From: Wurfbainia villosa | Lineage: Eukaryota > Streptophyta > Magnoliopsida > Zingiberales > Zingiberaceae | Length of the DNA stretch: 64,000 nucleotides | Direction of reading: 5' to 3' | Assembly (NCBI GenBank): GCA_025175895.1 | Contig: CM046001.1 | Location: 50,777,719-50,841,718, forward strand | Part shown: positions 1 to 11,100 of the stretch, in pieces | Layout of the letters: each line of letters starts with the position of its first letter | Numbering within the stretch: the stretch's first letter is position 1 | Program-made: the position numbers and the translations under genes | Notes under the pieces: generated by a model | What the model was told of the DNA's origin: nothing | The model's database searches: none | The model's input: only the letters and a program-made list of their open reading frames with translations

Positions 1-329
1 TAATCGGTTTCTTCTTCATCTCCTACTACTGTAAGTTTTGTGTAATTTCTGATAAACTGTGTAAGGGGTTTCTCCTCCTCCGGTGTGTCACCGAGAAGGA
101 GAAGTATTATAGTGGTGGTGTGCATCACTAGAGCCGAGGAGGGGCTCAACCGTGGAGTAGGAACTTGAGTTCCGAACCACGTAAATACTGTGTTTTGTGT
201 TTGTTGTGTGTTGTTGTGCTTGTATTCGAGTTTTCCGCTGCATACTAACATTGTAGACGAGCATAATGAATCGAAGAGACGAGTATCGCTATTCATCCCC
301 CCCCTTCTAGCGACGCTAACGGTCCTACA
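1..329 (+). repeat. 3' part (R/U5) of the Sirevirus 5' LTR
   Basis: It matches 9738-10063 nearly throughout and ends in the same GGTCCTACA. The PBS follows two bases later. It contains the R/U5 hairpin at 151-181, with stems CGTGG/CCACG and GGAAC/GTTCC. Confidence 0.92.
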
Positions 330-331
330 AG

Positions 332-343
332 TGGTATCAGAGC
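332..343 (+). other. Primer binding site (initiator tRNA-Met)
   Basis: TGGTATCAGAGC is the usual plant copia PBS and lies two bases after the LTR end. Confidence 0.93.
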
Positions 344-386
344 CTGGTGCTCTTCTCTGGACTCACAAACGCAAGAGCAAGTTCAA

Positions 387-1658
387 ATGATGATGCAAGA
401 AGGCTACAACACAAACAGGGCTCCTTTCTTTGATGGAACAAATTTCTAGTATTAGCGAAGCCGAATGGAGTACTACCTCATGACTGAGATAGATATGTGG
501 TTTTCGGTGACCGAAGGCTTCACAACACCAATGGACGCAGAAGGCAAAACACTTGAGTCTTCAAAGTGGACTGTAGAGCAAAAACGCAAGGCGCAAGCAA
601 ATGATAAAGCCACAGTAACTCTGCAATGTGGTTTGGCAAAGGACCAACTCAACAAGATTGGTCCATTCAGTAGCGTGCAAGATCTCTGGAATAAACTGAT
701 AGAATTCAACGAAGGCACAAGAGACTCAAGAATCGCAAAACGTGATCTCTACATGAACCAGTTGCAAAATTTCATTATGAAAGATGGCGAGACTGTTGGC
801 GAATTACACGGAAGGTTCAAGGAGGTGTTGAATGGGTTGCATTCAGTTGGAGAAAGTCTGGAAAACAAAGACACTATCATGTATGTCCTAAAATCCTTTC
901 CCCGAAATACTTTATGGTCATCTATGGTAAATGCCTACAAAGTATCAAGGGATTTATCTACTGTAAAATTGGATGAATTGTTTTGTGAAATACAACTACA
1001 TGAGCAAGCTAATAAGGGTCCAAAAGAGAAAGGTATTGCATTTGTTGCAGGTGAACAATACAAGGAGAACAAGAAAAAGGAGAAGAAGAGGGAGTCATCT
1101 TCATCCTCATCTGAGACAAGCAATGACAGTGATGATGTGTCCTCATCCAGTGAGATAGAAAATTTTGTAAGGAGGATGATGAGGAGAAGTAGAAAGTACA
1201 ATAAGAAGGATGTGAAGAAAATCTTCGTGGACAAGAGGAAGGGTAAGTCATCACATAAATTTAGAGGTAAAACTGATGTTGTTTGTTTTGAGTGCAACAG
1301 GAAAGGACATATCAAAAGTGGATGTCCTGATCTCAACAAGAAAGAGGACAAGCCCAGAAAGAAGAAGGCATTGAGGGAGACATGGGATGAGTCTTCTTCC
1401 AGTTCCTTAGAAGATGAAGACAAGGCAAAAGGGACCAAGCATACTGCGCTAATGGCGTTTGATAACTCAGATTCAGAGGAAAATGAAAGTCAGAGTGTAT
1501 CTTCACCGGAGGACACATCATCATCTGATGGTGATGAGGTAACATCTCCTGAGTTAGATAAATTGTATGAAACAATAACATGCTTGACCAATGCTTTGAG
1601 TAGATCAAAAATTAAAGTTAAGATGTTGAAATCGGAGGTAGAGGAACTTAGGAATTAG
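387..1658 (+). pseudogene. gag: Sirevirus gag (capsid/nucleocapsid), interrupted
   Basis: The reading frame starts at a run of three ATG codons from 387 and is broken by two TAG codons at about 447-455, just before the ATG at 465. From 465 it is open for 397 codons. The N-terminal half is a UBN2-type copia capsid domain. The middle is lysine and serine rich with acidic runs. One CCHC zinc knuckle is visible (CFECNRKGHIKSGC, about residue 277 counted from 465). The tail is a predicted coiled coil that originally continued past the TAG at 1656. It would form the virus-like particle and bind RNA. Shorter ORFs on either strand here are shadows. Confidence 0.88.
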
Positions 1659-2326
1659 AATTCTATTTCTGCATAAAACAGAACTGATACCTTTGAAATT
1701 GAAAAACTTGGAGAGGAAAACAATTCCATGAGAGCACAAGTTGATGATCTCAAGTGCACACTTGAGAAATTCACAACAAGCTCTCAAACCCTTAACATGA
1801 TTTTAGATGCCCAAAGGGCAGTCTACAACAAAGCCGGGATAGGCTATAAACCGAAGCAAAGGTATTCAATTTCATGTCATTAGTTAGTAGAACTCATGTT
1901 GTTAAGGCAAACGTAACTAAAGCTTGGGTTCCTAAACAATTTGTTGTGAATGCTAATGGACCCAAAATATGGATTCCAAAAGATCTTGTATTTCGTGTTT
2001 GATTAGGTATCGGTCAAGGGGGAGTGTTCGATGATGTGGGTTGTGGATAGCGGGTGCTCCAAGCACATGACCGGGGATTCCTCAAAGTTTGCTTCATTTA
2101 AAAATAAAAGTAAAGGTACTATTTTTTTTTTGGTAATAGTGGCAAACTAAAAGTCATAGGAGTAGGAGATATAGTTATTTCTGAACAATTTAGGATTAAG
2201 AATGTTCTGCTAGTTAAAGGAATGGTTTTTAATTTGTTGAGTGTTAGTCAATTATGTGATGAAGGATATAGAGTAGAATTTTATTCAACTAAATGCATAA
2301 TTAAACATAATTAATCAAATACTACC
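1659..2326 (+). pseudogene. gag-pol junction and retroviral-type aspartic protease, decayed
   Basis: Beyond the gag stop the same frame continues as coiled-coil sequence and a linker (KAGIGYKPKQ near 1830-1857) that resembles the gag-pol junction of Sireviruses. The protease active site VDSGCSKHM is readable, with the catalytic Asp-Ser-Gly at 2046-2054. Downstream protease sequence ending in a LSVSQLC-like motif is in another frame. The shift coincides with a run of ten T at 2122-2131. Further stops lie around 2000 and 2310. The protease would process Gag-Pol, but this copy cannot make it. Confidence 0.75.
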
Positions 2327-4426
2327 ATGCTAGTAGGGATTAGGAAGGAAAATATCTATCAAGTTCAGTTTAGTAGTGCTACTAACATGCGTGTGAAGTG
2401 TTTTTTGTTCAAAGAAGATGACTCATGGCTATGGCATCGAAGACTCGCACACATCAACATGAAGAATATTAAGAGGTTGGCCAAGGAAGAGCTTGTGCGA
2501 GGTCTACCATTGCTCAAGTACGAAAAGGACAAGCTATGTGATGCATGTCAAAAAGGTAAACAAATAAGAGTATCACATAAAAGCAAAAACGCTATAAGTA
2601 CGTCAAATGCTTTAGATTTATTGCATTTGGATTTGTTTGATAGTAGCTCAACTAAATCTTTGAATGGTAGTAGATATTGCTTGGTAGTAGTAGATGACTA
2701 TACTAGATATACATGGACTTTCTTTCTCAAACATAAGGATCAAACGTTAGGAATTTTTATTTCCTTTTGTAGAAGAATTGAGAATGAGAAAAATGCAACA
2801 ATTAAAACAATTAGAAGTGATCGTGGAGGAGAATTTGAAAACATGAGGTTTAAGGATTTTTGTTTAGAAAAAGGGTATGAACACGAATTTTCCACTCCTA
2901 GGACACCACAACAAAATGGTGTGGTAGAGAGGAAAAATAGAGTTTTACAAGAAGCTGCGAGGAGTATGCTAAATGAGTATGCTCTTCCTAGTTACTTGTG
3001 GGATGAGGCAATTAATACTGCATGCTATGTTCAAAATAGAGTTTTGATACATAGGTTTTTAAGAAAAATGCCTCATGAACTATGGTTTGGAAAACCACCA
3101 ACAATCAAATATCTTAGGGTATTTGGTTGCAAGGTATTCATTTTAAACACTAAGGATCATCTAGGAAAATTCACTGCAAAAGCAGATGAAGGTGTTCTGT
3201 TAGGATATTCTCTCACCAGTAAGGCATATCGAGTTTATAACAAAAGAACGAAGCTGGTTGAGGAATCGTCAAATATAGTTTTTAAAGAATGTAAAGAGCA
3301 AGTTGACTCTAAGGATAAGAGAGATGAAGCCGAGTTTGAACTCAAGATATTGAGGTTGAATGAGAACACTAATGTAGGGGGAGTTAAATCTGACTCCGAT
3401 AATGAAAAATCTAAGTCAGAAGGGTCATCACTTGAGCTTGTGCCAAATTGTGAGACATCTCAAGTACCAAGATCCACAAGAATGGTCACTAGTCATCCCC
3501 TAGATCAAGTTGTTGGAGACATCCATCATGGGGTGAGGACGAGATCATTCTTTAGGAGTGAAGTGAATCAAGTAGAATTAATCTCTGAAATTGAACCAAA
3601 AGTAATCGATGAAGCTTTACTTGATCCGGACTGGATTATTGCAATGCAAGATGAATTGAGACAATTTGAGAGAAGTCAAGTTTGGAATTTAGTTCCAAGA
3701 CCTGATCAAGCTACCATAATAGGGACAAAATGGGTATTTAAAAACAAAATGAATGATAAGGGAGAAATAGTTAGAAATAAAGCTAGGTTAGTTGTCAAAG
3801 GGTACAATCAAGTCGAGGGACTTGATTATGATGAAACATACGCACCCGTGGCTAGATTAGAATCCATAAGACTAATGCTAGCATTTGCAGCATATAAAGG
3901 ATTCAAATTATATCAAATGGATGTTAAGTCAACATTTTTGAACGGTTTTATAAAGGAGGAAGTATATGTTGAACAACCACCGGGATTTAAAAATTCTGCA
4001 TTTCCAAATCACGTGTATAAACTTAAGAAGGCTCTTTATGGGATGAAACAAGCACCTCGTGCTTGGTATGAAAGGTTGTCAACTTTTCTAGTTGAAAGGG
4101 GCTTTAGAAGAGGTCAAATTGATCCCACACTATTTCTGAAAAGAAATGGTGAAGATATATTTGTAGCTCAGATTTATGTCGATGACATAATTTGTGGTTC
4201 AAACAATAGGGATTATCTCAATGAATTCATAGAACACATGGAGAGTGAGTTTATGATGAGTCTAGTAGGAGAATTGACATTTTTTCTTGGATTACAAATC
4301 AAACAAACCAAAGAAGGAATTCATGTCTATCAATCAAAGTATGCCATGGAGCTGCTGAAAAGATTCAACATGGAGAATGTTAAAGGAGGTTCTCACTCCA
4401 ATGGCACAAAACACTCACTTAGATAG
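2327..4426 (+). pseudogene. pol: Sirevirus pol: GAG-pre-integrase, integrase and reverse transcriptase
   Basis: This 699-codon open stretch begins inside pol, so its first Met is not a true start. The order is: GAG-pre-integrase/HHCC zinc domain (LWHRRLAHINMKN ... CDACQKGK, residues about 36-85); integrase core with D,D,E in HLDLF, RSDRGGEF and NGVVERKNR (about residues 105-205); then copia RT with KSTFLNG, YGMKQAPRAW and the catalytic YVDDII (about residue 615). The frame is lost near 4377-4426, and RNase H continues in another frame. The usual V(K)TAFLNG reads KSTFLNG here. Confidence 0.92.
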
Positions 4427-5120
4427 TGATATAGATGGAAAACCTATTGATTTAAAGCTTTATAGGAGTGCCATAGGTAGTCTTTTATACCTTACAGTAA
4501 GTAGACCTGATATAGTATTTGTTGTAGGTATGTGTGCACGATATCAATCGTGTGCGAAAGAGTCTCATTGGGTTGCTGTTAAGAGAATTATGAGATATCT
4601 TAAAGCAACCATTTCAGTTAGACTGTGGTATCCCCGAACTGAGTCTTTTGATTTAGTAGGCTATACAGATTCAGATTATGCGGGATGCAAACTAGATAGG
4701 AAAAGTACTAGCGGGGGCTATCAATTCTTAGGTTCAGCATTAGTGAGTTGGTCAAGTTGAAAGCAACATTGTGTTGCTCTCTCCACCACTGAGGCTGAGT
4801 ATATAGCCATGGGAGAGAGTGTGTCATAATTGTTATGGATGACTCACACCTTGGAGGATTATGGTTTTTCATATAAAAACGTGCAAGTGCTTTGTGATAA
4901 TATTAGCACGATAAACTTAACAAAAAACTCAGTCCATCATTCCAGAACAAAACACATTGAAGTGAGACATCACTTTATTCTGGATCATGTAGCAAGAGGA
5001 GATATAATACTCAATTATGTTGAGTCTAAGGCTAATCTTGCTGATATTTTAACAAAACCTCTTCCAGAAAATACATTTAGTTACTTAAGAAGAGAATTGG
5101 GAATGTGTGCTGCTGAGTGA
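4377..5120 (+). pseudogene. Sirevirus RNase H domain (end of pol), interrupted
   Basis: It continues RT after a frameshift at about 4377-4400. Motifs are GYTDSDYAGC (first catalytic Asp), STTEAEY (Glu) and CDNIS (Asp), followed by the usual C-terminal TKHIEVRHHF and DILTKPLP. Two in-frame stops, TGA at 4758-4760 and TAA at 4827-4829, break it. Both can be explained as C-to-T changes of CGA and CAA. Pol ends at 5118-5120. Confidence 0.88.
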
Positions 5121-5679
5121 AAACTCTCCTTGATCATAAGGCCTAATTCATAAGTACAAAAGAAATGGGAAATTTATTTTTGGGATATCCTTGGGGAAAC
5201 ATCTCACACAAATCATAGGATTAACTATGCTTGTGTATTGCTAGATAGGGGTGAGATGTTAGGAACAACCAAGTTACTCAAAATGTTTGTTATGATGCAT
5301 AACTTGAGTAATAAGGTTGAAAATTACATAAATCATTAAGTTGACCAATTATGGGGAAGACCATTACATAATTCATGTGTATTTGGTTTTAAAATCATAA
5401 TTGGACATTCCAACCAAGTCAAATTGGTTGGACACCTTAAATGATGATAAAACTCAAGAAAAACATCCCAAATATGTTAGAAATTGTCTATTAAGTGTAC
5501 TGTCACTTGTAAAATGGTTTAGGGACTTTAATACAATGAATTGAGGACTTAAAATACCTAACAAAATGAAATTTCAGGAAAAATAGCCTCGGCCGCACTC
5601 TTGTTTGCAGCCACCAGCGACCAGAATCGAGGCGCGCTCGACTGGCGCCTCGACTGGACATCTTAAAAGGGGACTTAAG
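5121..5679 (+). other. Sirevirus 3' region, no gene seen
   Basis: A/T-rich sequence with no ORF or recognisable motif, between pol and the repeat tract. Confidence 0.6.
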
Positions 5680-6200
5680 AAATTCAGACCAGTTTTCACA
5701 AGTCCAGATGAGTTTTCAAACAAGTTTTCGAAATTTCCAGACAAGTCTTCGCAATACCATACCAGTTTTTCGAAAATCCAGACCAGTTGTTTGAAAGTCA
5801 GAAAACTTTTTGAAATTTCAAACTGGTTTCCAAGGTAGTTAAGAAGGTTCAGACTGGTTTCCAGGGTAGTTAAGAAGTGTCAGACTGGTTTCTAGGTGAC
5901 TTAAGAAATTCTAGACTACGTTAATCTCAGACTGGTTTAATCCCAGGGTGGTTTAATAAGGTTCCAGGGTTGTTTAACATGATTCCAGGGTGGTTTGGAA
6001 AAATTTCAGGGTAGTTTAACGTGATTCCAAGGTTGTTTAGTATAATGTCAGGGCAGTTTAATTCTAGGCCGATTCTATTCCAGGCCAATTTTTAATCCCA
6101 GATTGGTTGAAGTCCAGACTGGTTCGATTTCAGGATGGTTTAAAAATCAGGGTGGTTCGAAAGTCAAGACGGTTTAAGAAGTCAGGTCGGTTTAAGAGGT
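5680..6200 (+). repeat. Degenerate short tandem repeat in Sirevirus 3' region
   Basis: Loose repeats of about 25-35 bp built on CAGACTGGTTTCCAGGGTAG and GTTTAANNNGTTCCAGGGT, at least 14 units by eye. The units are too divergent for a strict period. Blocks of CTCGACTGGCGCCTCGACTG lie on both sides (5631-5657, 6210-6320). Confidence 0.7.
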
Positions 6201-6343
6201 TAGGCACAGAATCGAGGTAAACTCGACCCACGCCTCGACTGTTCGTCTGCATGAAAGCACAAAAGCGAGGCACACTCGACTGGCGCCTCGACTAATTTAA
6301 TAGTCGAGGTGTTCAACTTATTACCTCGACTGATCAACTCATA

Positions 6344-6353
6344 CTATATAAGG
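6344..6353 (+). promoter_or_regulatory. Putative internal TATA box for the accessory gene
   Basis: CTATATAAGG is followed by a pyrimidine-rich leader with CCCTAA/AACCCTA motifs, like a plant gene 5' UTR. The accessory ATG lies about 330 bp downstream. A possible leader intron donor GTAAGT lies at 6511. It is far from either LTR promoter. Confidence 0.55.
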
Positions 6354-6680
6354 AAAACCCTCTTACCGCCTCTCCCAGACCCGATTTTCCCTTCGACTGT
6401 TCTTGTTGTGATTGCGATCTCGTCGCCCTCACCATCGCCTCTCTCGTTTCTAGCAAGATCGACGACGATCAAAGCTTAGACGACCTTCATTGAACCCTAA
6501 CTGACCTCGAGTAAGTCCTCTAGCCTCTCATTTCGTTTCACAATCAAACCCTAACCCTAATCGCAAGTTTCTCCAAACCTAGGGTTCATCCGTGTTTCTC
6601 TCGCAAGAGAAGGTCATTCCACAGAGGGTTCTATTGTCTTCCACATCACTCAAGATCTCACCCTTTTCTGATCAACGAAA

Positions 6681-7997
6681 ATGGCACCAAAGTAAATTTT
6701 TAAACCCTTCTCTTTGGTTTCACGATTTAGATATTATCTGGGTTAGCTAATCGGGTGCTGGTCTTTGTCATTCATCATACCATCATATGGCATTCATCTT
6801 GCATTTTGGACATAATTTTGACATCCTTAGGCAAAACCGAAAGATAGCCAAGACTAGTAGGAAGGAAACACCGAGGGAGAATCCATCTTGGGACCCACGA
6901 TTTCCTTATGAACATCATCAGCATACTTATATGACCCATAAGTTCGAGCTGATGGCTACTCGTTCTTTGGATAAGAAGTATTTTGACAAATTTGCTAATA
7001 ATGTCGAGCATGTAGTTAATCATTATGGCCTCAATAAGTTAGTCTACTGTGACCATGACATCAATATAGACTTAGTTAGTGAATTCTATAACAACCTACA
7101 AGCTACAGGCGATAGGCTCATTTATAAAAGTAGGGTAGCCAGGAGGGATATATCATTCACTCCTGATATTCTTAGGGCATTTCTAGAGTGCCGAGAGTCG
7201 AACTCAGCTCTTGAGTGCTATCCAAGCATTCAAGAACCAGTTGAGGGATACTCTATCAATGTCATACATGAGTACTTCTTTAGGAAACCAAGACAACCTG
7301 GCCTTAATCTATTTCCGGCCATGGCATTAGCTGCTCCTAATAATGTTTTATATAAGGTCATCATAGGATGCATACTTTCCATTGTCACTAGGAGGCAAGC
7401 AAAAATATGACCACATCATTTACTCGCATTACATCTCCTAAAAAATCATCTCGACTTTAACATTGCATTGAACATGTTTCTCTGCATAGTCCACTTCATC
7501 GTCCCTGTACAAAAGAAACTTTACATGCCTTTTGGACATATCATCACCTTCTGGTTAGAATCCATAGGCATCAATACAGCCAGGGGCAAGGTTAAACAGA
7601 TGACGGACTTTGATTTTATCAAGTGGCAAAACTTTTCATTGGCCGGAATGGTTCGAGTAAATGGGAACATTGAGTGGGCAGATGGACACCAGGCAGGTGA
7701 AAGGTGGGACATGGGAGCTGAAGAAGGCGACAAAGAACCTCCAGCCCAAGCTGATGAACCACATTCCTCTGGTATGCGAACACCGAGCTGGGCAAAGATT
7801 ATGCTGAGTTCGTGGACTCAGTTGATACAAAATACAAGGACCTTAGTACAACAATTGTTACATAACACAAGGACCTTAGTACGATGATTGATACTCGATT
7901 CAAGGAGCTTCAAACCAGGATGGATACCCAGTTTTCTGATGTTTCTGCCCAGCAGGAGGAGATTCTTACTCTCCTACATGCCATGATGATGGACTAA
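6681..7997 (+). pseudogene. Sirevirus accessory (env-position) gene, spliced, with plant-transposon-protein-like domain
   Basis: The ATG at 6681 opens a short exon (ATGGCACCAA, A) that runs directly into a donor GTAAAT at 6692. An acceptor CATCCTTAG ends at 6830. Splicing out these 139 bases joins MAPK in frame to the long ORF. The ORF from 6831 to 7410 contains SEFYNNL and ARRDISFTPDILRAFL, which I read as the 'putative plant transposon protein' domain (PF20167-like, by eye). A TGA at 7408 interrupts the frame, which then continues in phase to 7887. A frameshift before about 7815 places the end, a short heptad-like coiled coil with repeated KDLST, in another frame ending at TAA 7995-7997. 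No signal peptide or membrane segment is visible, so calling it an envelope gene is not supported. Function unknown. Confidence 0.6.
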
Positions 7998-8659
7998 TCG
8001 GGTCCATCGTCGCCAACCATGTAGTATTGGGACAGTGATTCTCTTTTATATATGTATTAAACTTTTGAATTCAAGAAAAATGTGTATATCATGATGGTTG
8101 GCTAACACTTGAGTTATATATTTAAATATGTTGACTGCATATATTTTGATTGAATGTGACTGTTCTTGTGTATTTAGTTTCTGTATTTACATATTATGAA
8201 TAGGTTTATCACAACCATTTTTAAGGAAAATTCTGCTAAATTTTTTTTTGGTTGTCTATACCTTTCAATATATATGCACGATCGATATCTACTTGTTAAA
8301 ATATATTGTTGGTGAATTGGATAACTAAGGGCAATGAATTCAGGGGGAGTGATCCTATAGACTGCTCTTTTTGTGTGTTTGTCAAAGGGGGAGAGATGAG
8401 TAGGTTTTAAGTTTAAGGTGGGAAGATAAGTGGAATAAGTGGAGCTATATATCGGTTTGAAAATAATATGAATTATAAATTTCCTAAAATGTCAAACGTA
8501 GTGCAAATCTATATTTCTTTTAAAATGAAAATCTTATTGCATATCTTGATTTGATGACCTGATGAAGTTCTTAATCAATTTTGAGTATATCATAATTGTG
8601 CTATAATTTCATCACCTAAAACTTAACCCATGTTGTCAAACATCAAAAAGGGAGAGATT
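7998..8659 (+). other. Sirevirus 3' non-coding region with repeated polypurine tracts
   Basis: No ORF. Purine tracts AGGGGGAG (8342-8349), AAAGGGGGAGAGA (8384-8396) and AAAAAGGGAGAGA (8645-8657) precede the LTR. The last is the functional-position PPT. Repeated PPT-like tracts are a reported Sirevirus trait. Confidence 0.75.
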
Positions 8660-8807
8660 GTTGGTGCAATTAGACCTAGATGATGTTTTGGTGTTTGACA
8701 AAGGTTTCAAGTCTAGGTGATAATTATGTGTTATCTCATGCAGTTGGTTGAGATGTATTTTCAGAAAATTCCTTGTAGGCCGAGGACTGGATGCAAGGTG
8801 GTGAAGA

Positions 8808-9035
8808 CCCAGACAAGGAGTCCTGGCAAATGAAGACCCGGACGAGGAGTCCTAGAAAATGGAAACCCAGATGAGGAGTCCTGGCAAATGAAGACCCGGA
8901 TGAGGAGTCCTGGCAAATGAAGACTCAAATGAGGAGTCCTGGCAAGTGAAGACCCGGACGAGGAGTCCTGGCATGAAGACCCAGACGAGGAGTCTTGGCA
9001 CGAAGTCCCGAAAGTGATTCTTGGCACGGAAGACC
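8808..9035 (+). repeat. 28-29 bp tandem array in Sirevirus U3
   Basis: About eight units of the form GAAGACCCGGACGAGGAGTC followed by CTGGCAAAT. The last two units are degenerate and shorter. Confidence 0.85.
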
Positions 9036-9109
9036 TATGAACAGTGGTTCACAGGTATAAGGTAAAGGGTACAGAGTAGACCTCTCTCTTAGGCATGGTT
9101 TCGACTCTA

Positions 9110-9560
9110 GACGAGTTGAAACGATCAAGAGTCGAGGCAGCACCTCGACTGGCTTGCAAAATGCTAAGAAGACCATAGCAATCGAGGTGACGCCTCGACT
9201 GGGGTTGTTTCTCACGAATAGAAGCAAGCCGTAGTAGATTAAAGCCTCGACTGCGGTCTGCATGTTCAAAGGAAAAACCCCTCAGCAGTTGAGGCGACGC
9301 CTCGACTGATGCTTGGTTCAATGAAATAGACGCAAAGGACTGTCGACTGTGAGCTCGACTGTTGCTCTGTTTGGATTGAAACAAAAGCAAGGGAGTTTCA
9401 ACTGAAGGCTCGACTAAAGCCTACCAGTCGAGGCGATGAACCATCGCCTCGACTGGACCTAAGTTACAATGGACAAATAATGTTAATTTTGGTCAAATAC
9501 TTACCGTTCGAAGCTCATTAAATGCGAGTTAAGGCGCCAGTCGAGGCGACTCAACTACAC
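9110..9560 (+). repeat. Cluster of AGTCGAGGCG / CGCCTCGACT dyads in U3
   Basis: Repeated short motifs AGTCGAGGCG and CGCCTCGACTGG, often as facing pairs around a few bases, giving small hairpins. The same motif occurs outside the LTR at 5631-5657 and 6210-6320. Confidence 0.75.
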
Positions 9561-9586
9561 GGGCTGGAAAAGCCCTAATTAAGCTC

Positions 9587-9597
9587 GATTTAAAAGG
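9587..9597 (+). promoter_or_regulatory. Possible LTR TATA-like element
   Basis: GATTTAAAAGG is in the position expected between the U3 repeats and the conserved R region. It is a weak match to a TATA box. Confidence 0.35.
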
Positions 9598-10063
9598 CTT
9601 ATACGGCTAGTTTTTTCTATCAATAATATAAGAATCTATTACTCAAACGAAGGTTGGGTATTCTCGAGGTTTTTGATCTCCAAGGCAGTTACAAGTTCTG
9701 AAAAGAAGAAGCAATCTAGTTTTCACTGCAATCATTTTAATCGGTTTCTTCTTCATCTCCTACTACTGTAAGTTGTGTGATTTCTAATAAACTGTGTAAG
9801 GGGTTTCTCCACCTCCGGTGTGTCACCGAGAAGGAGAAGTATTATAGTGGTGGTGTGCATCACTAGAGTCGAGGAGGGGCTCAACCGTGGAGTAGGAACT
9901 TGAGTTCCAAACCACGTAAATACTGTGTTTTGTGTTTGTTGTGTGTTGTTGTGCTTGTATTCAAGTTTTCCGCTGCATACTAACATTGTAGACGAGCACA
10001 ACGAATCGAAGAGACGAGTATCGCTATTCATCCCCCCCTTCTTGCGACGCCAACGGTCCTACA

Positions 10064-10731
10064 CACCATACTAAAGGTATGCTTCACTTAAGTCTGGGGG
10101 GACCCCAAGTTTTGTTTTGTTTCTAGCAGTAGTTTCTTTTCTAATGTTTGAATTTTGGTTAGCGTTCATTGATTCATGCATTAGTTGTTTAGTTTCTTTC
10201 AACACTTAGTTTTTGCTACATATAAGCTGCCTCAGTAGTATTTTTAAAAGTCTTCTTCATGAGTTGTTTCCATGAGTAGTATAACTTCATTTATCTCATG
10301 GTATTTTATTTAATTGGCTTTGAATGAATATTCTAGACTCATTGGATAGCTTTTATTTTACACATACACATGACTAACTTTCTGGAAGGAAGAGTCTAGT
10401 ACATACCTAGTTATGATTCATCCCAGTAGTCTAGTACTTTACATCTATAGTTATCATTTTTGTTTTCTAGTCACTGTGCTTAGCCGATACGAGAGGTGAC
10501 AACCCTCGTATCAAAGATTTAGGGGAATTAAAGAGGGACCTAAGGGTTGGCCTCATCGCTGGTAATTGTGGGTAGAAGGATGCGATAGAGTAGGAAATGT
10601 GTCTCGTTTTTGACTCGTTGCAGGGATCGATTCGGCATCCTCGTACCAACTATCCCATCCTAAAGCCAGGGGTTGACCTTGTATGGCAGAGGTAGCTTCC
10701 GATAGATGCGAAGGCTCATCGGGGGAGTGTA
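10064..10731 (+). mobile_element. 3' internal fragment of a Tat-like Ty3/gypsy element
   Basis: The AAGTCTGGGGGGACCCCAAG stretch near 10098 is typical of the 3' non-coding part of plant Tat/Athila-type gypsy elements. No ORF. A purine tract CGGGGGAG (about 10720) lies before the LTR. The Sirevirus is inserted upstream of it. Confidence 0.6.
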
Positions 10732-11100
10732 TGATGTCCTTTCCACAAAACCATAACTAGAAACCTAAGTAAAACCCAATTGAAAACATGTTCTACAACA
10801 CAACCAAAATCGAAATCCTAGAATCCATCTAAAGACCCGTAGAGACCCTTCTTTTCCTCCTTTTGACACCGTATTAGAGTTATGACCGCTGACAACCCTC
10901 CTAATTGCAACCTTTAGAGTCTAATCCCGAACAATAACATCCACTGAACAAATCACTACTCGAATCTCAGTCCCTGTGGGATCGATAATCTTTTTATTAC
11001 CTGACGACATCCGTGCACTTGCGGGCGTTGAGCGCGAGCGCGCGCTTCGAGTCCTCGACGGTCTCCATCGCGAGGTTTGAGGTCACGTTTGTGTGCATCA
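10732..11100 (+). repeat. Short LTR (about 369 bp) of the Tat-like gypsy element
   Basis: It starts TGATG and ends CATCA, a perfect 5-bp terminal inverted repeat, and is preceded by a PPT-like tract. It contains TCAGTCCCTGTGGGATCGAT, common near the end of Tat-type LTRs. The next bases GTCAA (11101-11105) also occur at the equivalent uninterrupted site of the second gypsy copy (about 62755), consistent with a GTCAA target duplication. Confidence 0.65.

Larger units (their letters stand above)
1..10063 (+). mobile_element. Sirevirus-like Ty1/copia LTR retrotransposon (5' LTR truncated by window)
   Basis: The order is 5' LTR remnant, PBS, gag with zinc knuckle, protease, integrase, RT, RNase H, long 3' region with an extra ORF, PPT and 3' LTR. 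Integrase before RT makes it copia. The Sirevirus assignment rests on the long LTR (about 1.4 kb), the gag with acidic and serine-rich tail, the extra 3' gene and several purine-rich GGGGGAGA-type tracts before the LTR. The ends of the two LTRs match closely but with scattered differences and small indels, so it is not a recent insertion. The coding region has nonsense codons and frameshifts throughout, so this copy is not autonomous. It sits inside the 3' region of a gypsy element. The TSD cannot be checked because the left end is outside the window. Confidence 0.9.
8660..10063 (+). repeat. Sirevirus 3' LTR
   Basis: It starts TGTTGGTGCA after the PPT and ends GGTCCTACA, about 1.4 kb. U3 contains a 28-29 bp tandem array and many copies of AGTCGAGGCG/CGCCTCGACT. 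R/U5 matches window positions 1-329, and hairpin 9886-9916 matches 151-181. Confidence 0.9.

Noticed and set aside
6681..7997. Calling the Sirevirus extra gene a true envelope
   Set aside because: No signal peptide, transmembrane segment, furin-like site or fusion peptide is visible; the domain seen is of plant-transposon-protein type.
8761..9269. Minus-strand ORFs of 88 and 114 codons in the Sirevirus LTR, with repeated SSGS/LARTP peptides
   Set aside because: They are translations of the 28-29 bp U3 tandem array; the unit length keeps a frame open by chance.
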